Shown here piece after piece: positions 1 to 10,100 of a stretch of 26,360 bases of DNA. The position numbers and the translations under genes are program-made. Under the pieces are notes generated by a model. That model made no database searches and was not told where the DNA came from. It worked only from the letters and a program-made list of their open reading frames with translations. Numbering within the stretch: position 1 is the stretch's first letter; every line of letters begins with the position of its first letter. Origin of the DNA: Rhizophagus sp. LPA8_4_AMF (Eukaryota > Glomeromycota > Glomeromycetes > Glomerales > Glomeraceae). The stretch is from assembly GCA_021464525.1 (NCBI GenBank), contig JADRCO010000790.1, forward strand, positions 1-26,360, given 5' to 3'.

Positions 1-740
1 TTCTCAGATATTGTAAAATTTATAATAACTATTATCACCGTTGATCTATAATAATAATCGACATTTTTTTGCAGTTGACTCACGTATCACGAATTAAGTT
101 TATTAAATAGAAAGGAAAAGGGATTTTTTTTTTATTTTTTATTATTGTTAACTGAAATAACTGTTTATTATTATTTTTTTTAAATTCTAAACTTCCAGTT
201 TCAAAGTCTTAGACAAACAAATTTAGTCTATTTGTTTTTTTTTTAATTTTTCTATCATAAGGACGTTTATTAATATTTTATCTGTTTTTTTTAGGACTTG
301 CAACTAACTTTGAGGCTGATGTAGAATTTGAGGGTATTTATTTATAAATATTTTCTTTGATTTTTTTAAATGAAATGCCAACTAATATTTCAATTTTCTT
401 CTTTTATAAGCTTACAGATTTTTGAAGTACTTTCTAGACAGGATTTTAAATAAACTTCAAAATTTAAAATTTTTTTTTTGCAGTTTTTAACAAATGTTAC
501 TAAGGTTTATTTTCTTTTATTTTTTAGGTTTTGGGTTCCATTTAAAAAAATTTTGAAGGTGATTCGAATTAATTAAATAATTCTAAAGTTTAAATTATTA
601 ACAATAAATAAATTGGTAGTAAAGAAAAGAAACTTTAGTTTAGTGAATTTAATAAATAGTTTAGTAAATGTATTTTTAAATTAATAAATATTTTAAATTA
701 AATAAATAAAATAATTAAAAAACTAGTAATCAAATTTTGA
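1..740. other. AT-rich stretch without a recognisable gene
   Basis: This stretch is extremely AT-rich with many T runs. I see no long open frame and no RNA gene. One short segment near 295-333 follows a T-rich tract ending in TAG and could be read as a tiny exon, but nothing on either side joins to it. I treat the region as non-coding. Confidence 0.5.
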
Positions 741-744
741 GAAA

Positions 745-985
745 CTCCATGATTCAAATTGAATTTGATTTGACTTTATATTCAAATCAGATAAGATTTA
801 GTTTCAAATTTAAATTGAATTGAATTGATTATTCAGATTCAAAAGTCAGATTAGTTAAATTCAATTCAGATTTGAATCAGATCAAATCAGGTCAAATTTG
901 ATTTAAATTTGAATTGAATCAGATTTAATTTATATGATTTAAATTCAGATCAAATCACATTTACCTTAAATCCGATCTGATTTGA
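745..985. repeat. Degenerate GATTTGAATT-type simple repeat
   Basis: About 240 bases are built from overlapping variants of the words GATTTGA, TTGAATT, AATCAGAT and their complements, such as TCAAATTTGA. The two strands therefore look alike. The stretch ends abruptly where retrotransposon-derived coding sequence starts near 983. It may be a decayed satellite or the remnant of a simple repeat at a transposon junction. Confidence 0.6.
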
Positions 986-1920
986 TGTTCAAAATACTAG
1001 CCACTGCTAATTGTACTTTTCCTGCAATTCAGTTTGATCTCTCTCTTTCTTCACTCAATCAAATTCCATATATTAGGGTGTCTCCTATTCCAGTTTCCTC
1101 TTTGTTTAGATTTCTTGGAGTTTGGTTTACCCTTAACTGCTCACATGGTTATGTTCAGTCTCAGATTTCCTGAGAATACTCTTCTTTTGCTGCTATTTTA
1201 CAGCCTGCCAAATTGTTAGCAAAACATATTATCCATCTTTATAATACAATTCTGGTTTCTAAACTGGAATACCATATGCAAGTTACCTATCTCTCTGAAT
1301 TGAAATGTAACAAGGCTACTGCATCAATTCGTACTTTGATCAAGCATAAAGTACAACTTTCTTGTACCTTTCTGAATACTATATTATATTTACCAAGTGT
1401 TTTCAAATTGATTAATTTGTTTGCCCATCAATAACAATCTCATATTTTAAATTTATTTTTGTTATTTAACTCTATTTCTTCTTTTATTTGATCTGTTCTT
1501 TTATTTAGATTATTAACTATTTAATATAAATTTCTTATCCTTATTTCTCCTTGAAGATTAAGAATTAGTCCTTGTGGTCTTCACTTAGACCTTTTAATAA
1601 AAATTATATTGCCAATATACTTGCACTTCTTACCTCTCTTTTCTTACATTTGGTATGAAGTATGAACTGCTTCTTCATTGCTCTTTGATTTCTCATTTGA
1701 AGGCTGCACTTTTCCATTATATGAATATCTTCTTCAGGCTACTTTTATTAAAACTCTGCCATTATTAAAGAAACATCAAATTTATTCTCTTTCACAATTA
1801 ACCTCTTCTAATGGTTCTCATCTCCTTCCATGGTTTTCTTATTTGGCTAAATCCAGTAATAAACTTGGTTTGGGTAAACCTTCTTTATGATTTTGCCAAC
1901 TTACTTTTTACATTATATAT
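983..1920 (+). pseudogene. Decayed LINE-type retrotransposon, 5' part (end of reverse transcriptase)
   Basis: Plus-strand reading frames joined across stops and frameshifts give a protein resembling the region after the reverse transcriptase active site of a fungal non-LTR retrotransposon. Frame 1 holds FRFLGVWF near 1107-1130, a typical RT thumb-proximal motif. A frameshift near 1170-1200 leads into a segment with LAKHIIHLYNTILVSKLEY, then INLFAHQ, then a further segment at about 1678-1890. The catalytic YxDD region is absent, so the copy is 5'-truncated at about 983, where it meets a simple repeat. Its continuation lies beyond an inserted element at 1921-4166. No function is expected. Assignment rests on motif recognition and on the RNase H remnant further down. 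Confidence 0.6.
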
Positions 1921-2121
1921 GGTCTGGTAATTCCCTATTTTTATATAAATACGTAATTCATAATTCTGGTAATTAATTATCAGATTTTTTGAAAAATACG
2001 TAAATACGTAATTATTTATACTATATATAATTAGCGTAAATATTATTGGCTGATTATGAATCATGTGCTTTTTTTATATGAATCATATTAGCATTTTTAC
2101 ATATAAAAATACCAGAACTAT

Positions 2122-2221
2122 CAGTTTCAGCATTTTTTTTTATTTTTATATATAAAAATGCTGGAACTATCAGTTTCAGCGTTTTTCTTTGCATTTTTAT
2201 ATACAAAATTGCCAGAACTAT
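2122..2221. repeat. Palindromic ~50-bp tandem array, left part
   Basis: The marker CAGTTTCAG or close variants recurs at 2122 and 2171. The next unit is cut by the LINE insertion and continues at 3795, keeping the 49-51 base period once the insertion and one target-duplication copy are removed. Confidence 0.8.
2207..2221. repeat. Target-site duplication, copy 1 (poly(A) side)
   Basis: The 15 bases AATTGCCAGAACTAT recur exactly at 3780-3794 and bracket the inserted minus-strand LINE. The last T is ambiguous because it merges with the poly(T) run, which is the poly(A) tail seen on the other strand. Confidence 0.85.
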
Positions 2222-3779
2222 TTTTTTTTTTTTTTTTTTTTTTAAATGTTGAATCATGTACCACTTTATTAGAATATATTTGGATTACATAATAATCACA
2301 AATATTCTATGAATGATACTCCCAGCACCAGGCCAGTCCGATCAACCATTAGATATTATATTACAAATAAAATTAATAATAAAAGTAAAAGTGAACAAAA
2401 AACAAACCAAAATAAAATACTATAAATAAAATTTTGAACCTATTAATCCAGTAATTTTTTGCACATATATAACGTAACCTTATCAACTTTCTTCTTTATT
2501 GGAATCCAATCCTCACATATGTATTTCTTTGCAAAGGTATCCATGAAATTCTTTACCAAAGAAACTGACTCTTGTAATCTATCTACTTTTCTTGTTTGTA
2601 CATCTTTTACTTTATCTGAAATTTGATTTGAATTGTCTTTTACTTTGGATTCTGAGGTAATTTTATCTGTTCGAGAAATGCCTTTTCTTTTTTCCCATAA
2701 AATAACTTGTTCACATCTTGGTTTCCATATTAATTCTTTAAATGCTAGAATAAATCGAATTAAAATATTGGCCATAAGTGTCTGTGCCTCAGCAAGAGAT
2801 ATCTTAAAATCTTTTTGTAATCTTGTTGTTAAGAAAGTTTCAACTTTCACTTCTAATGCCAGATGTTAAAACTTTTGAAATTTTTCTGACTTTGCTGTAA
2901 CTCCTAGTATGTTTTGTAATACTTTTCTAATAAAATCTTCATCTTGACATCTGATTTGTTTTTGTTTCAAACATATAATTATAGATTCTTTTGTTGTAAT
3001 TTTCAATATTTTTTCCCAAGCCACCTCATATGCCTGACATTCAAATAAATGATTCCAATTTTCCTTCTTATTACATTTCATAATACATTTCATTTCCTTA
3101 TAAAGCTTTGGTTTTCTTGATGCTAGAATGGATCCTAAAGGAAGGATTTTATGAAATAATTTTGCTATAAAAGTCCATAAATAGTTAATTCGCGTGCTAG
3201 TGCAGTGAAACCCCTTGCAATAATGGAAAATAAGCCAAGTAATTTTCCAGTCTATCTGATTAACATTTGCATAACATAATTCCTGATTATTTTTTAACAA
3301 TGACCATTCAGTAGCTTCACCTGTAGCTAAAATTTTCAAAATAAATCTTCTAATATTAACTTCAATAGGATTATCTATAAAAACAGGAAAATAAGATAAT
3401 ATATTATTAATAAAATCTACATTATTCCTAAATAAATTATTTCCACATTGGCCTTTTTTTGCCAACTTGTCAGCTATATCATTGCCTGTAATGCCACTAT
3501 GACCCTTTATTTTAACCAGCTTTAAGTTTATAGATGCCTCTCTGATCAGCATAATTATTTTAATAATGAGTAAGTTATTAGTCTTTTTAAGCCATGTTCT
3601 AGTTGTTGAATTAAAAGCTGAATTAATTGAATTAATAGCACCTAAGCTATCTGTATAAATAGTTACATTAGAATTTTCTGGTGCTGTCAATAATGCCAAG
3701 AAAATAGCTACTATTTCGGCCCTGGTTGATGATGGCCAGAGAGATAGGCATGAGTATACTGAAAATTCTCCTATTTCAT
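2221..3779 (-). mobile_element. Young 5'-truncated LINE insertion with poly(A) tail
   Basis: On the minus strand, coding sequence from 3777 is followed by a stop at 2443, about 200 nt of 3' UTR, an AATAAA-type signal (AATAAAG), and a run of 23 A residues (T at 2221-2243 on the plus strand). The unit is flanked by an exact 15-bp direct repeat (2207-2221 and 3780-3794). Truncated 5' end, 3' poly(A) and a duplication of this length are the signature of target-primed reverse transcription. Reverse transcriptase and endonuclease regions are missing, so this copy is dead on arrival. Its 3' UTR differs from the 3' part of the older LINE around it, so it is likely another family or a diverged lineage. 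Confidence 0.85.
2443..3777 (-). pseudogene. RNase H-containing C-terminal part of a LINE polyprotein
   Basis: A single minus-strand frame of 445 codons is broken only by one in-frame TAA at 2866-2868. The frame enters at the 5' truncation point, so it has no genuine start codon. It shows RNase H type 1 signatures: STRAEIVAI (catalytic Glu), IYTDSLGAI (catalytic Asp) and KGHSGITGNDIADKLAK (His and last Asp). The first Asp of the domain, in the usual DGS strand, is lost with the 5' truncation. After the stop the frame continues with a C-terminal tail containing WKPRCEQVILWE, which I associate with the ends of this type of polyprotein in these fungi. One stop in 445 codons means a recent copy, in contrast to the surrounding old LINE. 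RNase H would remove RNA from the cDNA hybrid during retrotransposition. No host role is implied. Confidence 0.8.
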
Positions 3780-3794
3780 AATTGCCAGAACTAT
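3780..3794. repeat. Target-site duplication, copy 2 (5' side of LINE)
   Basis: This is an exact copy of AATTGCCAGAACTAT found at 2207-2221. It marks the 5' junction of the truncated minus-strand LINE inside the palindromic array. Confidence 0.85.
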
Positions 3795-4010
3795 TAGTTT
3801 TGGCATTTTTCTTTGAATTTTATATATAAAAATGCTGAAACTATCAGTTTCAGCATTTTTTTATTTTTGTATATAAAAATGCCAGAACTACCAGTTTCAG
3901 CATTTTTCTTTGCATTTTTGTATATAAAAACACTAAAACTATTAATTTTAGCATTTTTTTCACGTTTTTACATATAAAAACATTAAAACTATCAGTTTCA
4001 GCATTTTCTT
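3795..4010. repeat. Palindromic ~50-bp tandem array, right part
   Basis: Units recur with marker positions 3795, 3845, 3892, 3943 and 3993 (47-51 bp apart). The clearest unit has perfect 15-bp arms: AAAAATGCTGAAACT at 3828-3842, loop ATC, and the complement at 3846-3860. Between these hairpins lies TATATATAAAAAT, itself nearly palindromic. Because the period is close to a multiple of three, the array gives short open frames with 16-17 residue repeats, which I do not regard as genes. Confidence 0.8.
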
Positions 4011-4166
4011 TTGCACTTTTACATATCATGTGATTAATTACCAATAGTATTTATGGTAATTACGTTAAACATAATTATTTACAGTATATATAATTAATTA
4101 CGAAATACGTAATTATTTACGTATTTTGAATTATGAATTACATTTTTGGCTGATGATTTACCAGGC

Positions 4167-6130
4167 TATATATATCTCACATTACTGTTCTTAATTCTGA
4201 TAGTCAGGTTTTACTCCAGTTTCTTCTGTTTACATCTGTAACTCTTCCTAATGACGCTTCTATTTTGCAACCTTATTCACTTTCGTCTAAAGATTCATAT
4301 ACTATGAATTGGATTGTATCTTTTGACGATGATGATGTTCCAATTTTTGGCAAACAGTTAGCTATTTAATTTAAACATCAAACCTGTATTATTTATCACT
4401 GAATTTGGAATTCATCTTCTTCTTCCAATACTCTTATTAGTTTTTCGCCTTATAAGGGCTGTGATTTGCATTTAGAAAAATCCTTTTTTCATTAAACTCT
4501 TCTCTTAATCCTGCATGGTCAAAGTTTTATTACTATCGGCCATGGTCTTACCTACTAAGAAAATTGGTATCTTCCTATATACTTCAGCATTTAATATTCT
4601 GGTAATATGGACAGAAATCATTTTTACTTTACATGTTTATAAAGCTTAGTTGGCAATTTTTTCAGATTTTTTACTCATTATTTCTGATTAAGCTGATATT
4701 CCTGACTCTTCTGTAGTCTCTGCTTTCTCTTTTTCTCTTTTTCTCCTATCTTTGGATAGTTGTTATATTTTTTATACTAACGGTTCCCTTATTAATTTGG
4801 ATACTGACCAAGTTTCCATGAGCTGGAATTGGATGTAACTTGACGATTCTTGTCTTAACTCAGTTGCTGCATATGCACATGATCTCATCTACAATTGGCC
4901 TTCCTCTTCTTGGGCTGAAGCTGCTACAATATATTCTGTTTATTAGTAATACTTTCTAATTCATCTGTTATGATTTTTATTGACTCTCAAGTTATTATAA
5001 GCAACATTATTTTTTGTTTATCCTGCACTTTTTCCAAAGTGTGTTTATATTACAAACAGAAAAACTTTGAGCTCTGGTCTGCTATTGAACATTTGATTCA
5101 CTCTAAGATTATCTTTCTTACTCCTAAGAAAGTCAAAGCTCACTCCAGCAATAATTATTAGAATGGCTTTGCAGATAACTTAACTAATACTGCTTATGCT
5201 GCTAATATGACTATAATGATCTCCTATATTGAAATGGTTCCCTTTCACAACCATGTCCTGTTTTATCACGATATTTTAATTGAAGACAATCTGTAGCGAT
5301 TTTAAAATAAGCTGCACATGCTTCCTTTATAGCCTATCTTCTAGATTTATCCCAATTTTGCTTTACCTCTATTTCGAGTACGCATTCAAATACTGCTATT
5401 GATTGGGATTTATCCTGACAATCTTTAATGTTTGAACCTACTCATGATGCATTCTTTATTATGAATAAATTATCCAGACATTTGACCTTTAAATATCAAC
5501 TTTTGTTAGATAACCTTCCTGTTTTGAAAAAACTGAAAATTCTTAGACCGGATTTATATATCTTTACTTTAACATATCATTTATATTTGCTTAACTTTAA
5601 AGATTTAACTTATATTTACATGTATCTTTACCACCATATATCCTTATGATTTAGTTTGCTTTCTTATTGTTCTCATTTGATTGATAGGATTAAGATTGCT
5701 ACTACTACTTTGAATCAAGACTCATCTTTATTCATTACTTGTCTTATAAATTTACCAATTTGGTCTCCTTCTTCTACAAACTGGTTTTTACATGACCTTG
5801 TGTGAGGTTTTATTTTTTTACAATTCGCTTCTATTTTCTCTGACCTGCAGATTTCTCATCAGTTGATTTGTAAGGTCATGGCTTTATACACAATCAATTT
5901 GTCCAGAAGCTCTGGAAGAATTAATGGAATGTCTGTTGCGTTGATAAATCATGTTGGGAATGTTCAATGAATATATTCATACAACTCAATACTTTCTCAA
6001 GGCTTTTAAATTTGCCTAAGTCTTTGTATTTACCTTTTTTCTCTTTACCACCTCTGACCCAGGCTCTCTCATGTGATTCTGATGTATTGTGGATCAAGAA
6101 CTTGATCTTCATGTAGTTAAATTGGTTTAA
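4167..6130 (+). pseudogene. Decayed LINE-type retrotransposon, 3' part with RNase H remnant
   Basis: This continues the old plus-strand LINE after the inserted element. The stretch 4176-4370 reads almost openly (HITVLNSD, then LPNDASILQPYSLSSKDSY). The RNase H domain is recognisable across stops and frame changes: YTNGS near 4773 (the catalytic Asp of the usual TDGS is now Asn), SSWAEAAT with its Glu at 4917-4919, FIDSQ with its Asp at 4982-4984, and KVKAHS with its His at 5141-5143. The first two lie in one frame and the last two in another. Weak C-terminal matches (WNVCCVDKSCWECSMNIF) reach about 5990. No poly(A) tail or target duplication is visible, so the 3' boundary is uncertain, perhaps near 6,400. 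Many stops show it is long dead. Confidence 0.65.
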
Positions 6131-6445
6131 TCACTATTCAGGTTTTCTGGATTGTCTAATGTTGCTAACAATTGACTGCTTTTTTAGCAGGATTGGATTC
6201 CGATTTGTATAATGGATGCTCCTTTCGTTAGTTGTTTAGCATAGTTGCATCTACCTTAGTTGGAATATATCTCAGAGGATGATCTAGGAAATGTTAGTAT
6301 ACTGGTTATTTTATTCTTAATTTAGCTTTTACTTTTTCTATTTTCTAGGAGACTATATAGTTTTATTTTTAGTTAGTTTAATTTTATTTTTCTTTTATTG
6401 TATGTTTGTACTATGCCATGTTTTGCATTAACATCTAATTTGACC

Positions 6446-6512
6446 ATTTCAACTTTTGGGAGGTTAAAGTCAAATTAATTTTGACTATTTCAACCATTTT
6501 GATAGTTGAAAT
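6446..6512. repeat. Imperfect foldback palindrome
   Basis: Outer arms ATTTCAAC (6446) and GTTGAAAT (to 6512), middle blocks GGTTAAAG and CTATTTCAACC, and a central AGTCAAATTAATTTTGACT form nested complementary segments around one centre. It lies just past the decayed LINE and could be a MITE remnant. Confidence 0.55.
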
Positions 6513-7137
6513 TAACCTAATTTCGACTTCATGTATAGTATTGGCAAATCAATTATGGCTAACATCTTTACTTCAGCCAGATGTACATTAATATTATATA
6601 TATGATGCACAAGTTAAACAATATGACAGAGTTATGGCATTACGGAAAGAGTTATAACTGGAAAGCCTTGTGTTATGATCTATCTGGTTTTATATGCTTG
6701 GATAAAACTTTCCGTATGAATTTCTTTGAATATCAAGTTAACTGAATTGTCAACTCCAGTATTTAGTAACTGTGTATCTTTTTACGGATTATCAAACAAA
6801 TTATTGTCTATTCATTCTATTGTCTTTAAAATTTATAAACTCATTTAAGTATATGCATTGGGTAGCTAGGATTCTTTTCCCAAATAAAAAATAGGAATTT
6901 AAAATTATGTCGTATGTCACGAAATGTGCTCAGATTTTGTAGTACAGATGATTATCTCGCCGTATTTCATAGTAAAATGCACCATATTTATAAAATATGT
7001 TTGCTTATGATATGCACATCGAGCAGTTTATTCAAAACTTCTATAAATAAATGTCTAAATTATAAACGATAGAATTGTGAATAACTTGTGCTAAGTTATG
7101 ATTACATTAATACGCTAAATCTATATACAATTAGTTT
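6513..7137. other. Intergenic region downstream of the TSC2-like gene
   Basis: No gene is seen here. On the minus strand this is the 3' flank of the TSC2-like gene. An AATAAA (TTTATT on the plus strand, 7027-7032), about 105 bases past the stop codon, is a candidate polyadenylation signal. Confidence 0.5.
7027..7032 (-). promoter_or_regulatory. Candidate polyadenylation signal of the TSC2-like gene
   Basis: AATAAA on the minus strand lies about 105 nt after the TAG stop, a plausible distance for 3' end formation. Such hexamers are common in AT-rich DNA. Confidence 0.3.
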
Positions 7138-10100
7138 CTAAGTATATCGAGTAAAGTCAATAACGGGTTCCAATCCCATGATATCAATGTGATTATCATA
7201 TGTTATATTATTACTTCCAGTACTTGCTGAAAGAATTCGTTCCTTTATACGTTTAATTTGTCTTAAACGATCTTTCCAATTTGATACATATTCTGTGTTT
7301 CTATTACCTCCGCTTTGTAAAAACACTTGAGCAAATATGTTTGCGTGTAATGCTATTTGGCGAACAAATGCTGGTAAAGCTGATGCTGATACCATTTTAA
7401 ATTCTATTGGCCCAATTTCTGGCATATCTGAACGACGCTGCATTATAACTTTGAAATATGAATTCTTATTATAATTTTTATTAGTATCATCCGTTCTTGA
7501 TGATTGTAAAGTTGAAATGGAGGATTGTGAAGAGTATTGATGAGAATAAGGAGAGATCACAATATTGATAAAATTAAAATGACTTGGTAATGAATCGAAT
7601 TCATATTCTTGTTCCGAATCATTAAATACTATTGTAACAAAATCATTACCAATGTGTCGTTTCTTTCCAGCACATTGCGGATCGTGTGCTAAATTTGTTG
7701 GCATTAAAGTAGCACAATGAAAAATCACTTGCGTAATATCATCTTTCCAATAATAAGTATACTCCCCATCTGTATCATACTCCGTATCCAGACCTCCTGT
7801 ATATATATTTTTACAATTTTTTAATCGAACCAAGCTCCCCAGTTTATTCAGGAATTCTATGTAATCTTGTGATCCATGAATATTAGAAAGAATTTCGGTT
7901 TCTTTAGTCTGATTCTTTCCAACATATAATACACCAATTTTGTGAAAATCTACAACTGGTGTATGATCTAATACTGTTAACGCACGATTTGTTGATTCAT
8001 CATCTGGTAAAGGTCGTGGAGCATCCTTAGAAATAAAATCAGGATAAGGAGAAAATTGTAAAAATAAAAAACTGGGATCAATATGAGGATCATCCTTGCG
8101 ATATATGTTCTTATCAGCAATCAAACTAGCAGGATCTGTAAACACTTCATTAACAACATGTTGCTCTTTTTCCGAAAAATTTGACATATTTGTATGATCC
8201 TTTAAATTATTATCCTGGTTTTCGCTATAAATATTCTCGGGATTCGGTGAGAGTTCTGTTTGCGAAGTAGAAATTCCAATATCTTTTTCTAAAGTTCCAG
8301 TATAAGAACTGATCTTTAAGTTTAAATTTGAAGAGGCAAGATGTGCTGAAATATCCACTGGTAAATTATCCGATTCTATAACAATAGAATTTTCATTCTT
8401 TTCAGTTTCTTGCGGTTCTACAAGAAGATTTGTGTTTTCGATAATTGTACGATTATTCGTTTTTCCTTGTATAGAATCATTAACAGTAACATCCGACTGT
8501 TTAGATTTAAAATCAATTGCGCTTTGAGGAAGGTTAATAATATATTGGAAATCAGGATTATAATGGGACATTAAAGTTGCAGGCAAAGTTATAAAATCTG
8601 TATCTTCCATTTTGTTTCGATTTTCAACTTTACATAAAAAGGCTGCAGTACCGGATGGTCGACGGATTATAATTTCTGCCCATCCAAATGACTTCATTGT
8701 ACGCATAGTTAATAATGCGTTTCCTTGAACCCAGGTACGTGAAATGACTTTATCCTTTCCTTGTTCCAATAAAATTTGGTTAATAAAAGATTTTTCTGGT
8801 TTGGGATCACAATTAGCAAATGAATAACGTGCAAGCATGTCAAAACACGTTTCAGTCTGTTCATCCACTTTTGAATTTGATCCATTTGCAAATAATAAAC
8901 CGTGAACAATGAAAGTCACATACTTTCGACGTTCCGGAAGTCTTAATAACATAAACCAAAGATAAATCACATGATATGCCATTACTCTTTCATATTGTGA
9001 TAAAGCATTGGTACTTTGTGAAATATTTACACCCAAATTTGATGAAGTATTTGGTTGTGATGTAGTACTAGTATTATTGTTTGGAGCTGAAGTTGATGAG
9101 ACCGTCTGGCTCTGGCTGTATTGTATATATTGCATAGCGATACCAAATACACGCTTGTAGTCAGCTTCTGTAAAATTTACATATAAATTTGGAAGTCTTG
9201 CTAACCCAGAAAGAAATTCAAGAATATGTACACTCATTGATGCTGTTGTTATAATCTGCGATAACTTATTAAGAGTATCCGGAAGAAGTTTTGTAGATGA
9301 AAGTGGTAGTTCGAATAAGCATATATTGAGTGCATGAATACAAGGTTTTGCAGTATGAGCCCATTTCTGTAAACCAACATGAAAAGCCAAAATTAATCCA
9401 TCTCGCTGTGCTTTATTAAATAGGTCATTAAAATTAATGAGAATGGTTAAAGTTTGATAAACTATAACATAGACATCCACTCTCTTGATATCAGATGGTA
9501 ATGACACGCCTTCCGCCAACCGATTATTCAATACCCAATCGCATAAACAATTTCTTAATGTACGAATTTGTTCGAAGGATGAACAAAATAAATGCTTATT
9601 GCTTAATTGTATTGGAAGAAAACACAAGACGTAAGAATAAATTTCCCATTCCTTATCTTTAGTAAGGATATCAATCAAACATTGCAAATATAAATCAATT
9701 GGTAAGACAATCGTTTCTCGTTGCAGTTTAGTGCCTTTGCTAGTTGAATCCGATTTAAACCTGTAATTGTCTTGAAGAACATCCTGAGTAGCATTAACTT
9801 TATTACAAAGTACATACGGACTTGGACGTATAGCTGAGATCTTAATACGTAAAATTTCGGGAATTTGCCAAAGACGTTCGCATGACGTGACCATTTCTTC
9901 CTCAGGAATGTTGTTATTATCTACCTGGGGTTGAGTCAATTTATTGTTATCCCTTCGATCAAGAAGTATTGAAGCCACATCTTTCAGGCTAGCTCTTCGC
10001 TCAACCTTTCTTTTAAGACTAGTCTTACGCTCAACTCCTGAACTCGTAGAGCCAATACTGGTAACCGATTTTTCTGAGATTGTAGAAGTAGAAGGATAAT

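Larger units (their letters stand above)
1921..4166. mobile_element. Foldback/TIR element with palindromic tandem array, split by a LINE insertion
   Basis: This is a non-coding element inserted in the older LINE. Its ends are related as inverted repeats. The left end begins GGTCTGGTAA, the right end reads TTACCAGGC, and both sides share the words ACGTAATTCATAATTC and AATACGTAAATA over about 120-150 bp. AT-rich TATATAT lies outside each end (1914-1920 and 4167-4173) and may be the target duplication, but in such sequence this is not decisive. The interior is a tandem array of about 50-bp palindromic units. Without the LINE inserted at 2222-3794 the element would be about 670 bp. It encodes no transposase. 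The superfamily is undetermined (MITE, foldback or MULE-like). Confidence 0.55.

Noticed and set aside
295..333. Possible tiny exon reading GLATNFEADVEFEG after a T-rich tract
   Set aside because: No partner exon, no family match and no long frame nearby. It is too short to support.
2054..2257. Short minus-strand open frame across poly(A) and repeat
   Set aside because: It crosses the LINE poly(A) tail and the palindromic repeat, and the protein is low-complexity noise.
2122..4010. Regularly spaced palindromic repeats suggestive of a CRISPR array
   Set aside because: Units are contiguous with no unique spacers, the setting is eukaryotic with introns, and there are no cas genes.
3850..4044. 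Short open frame with repeated LKLIVLVFLYTK-type peptides
   Set aside because: It is a by-product of the 50-bp palindromic array, whose period is close to a multiple of three. No start context or family resemblance.
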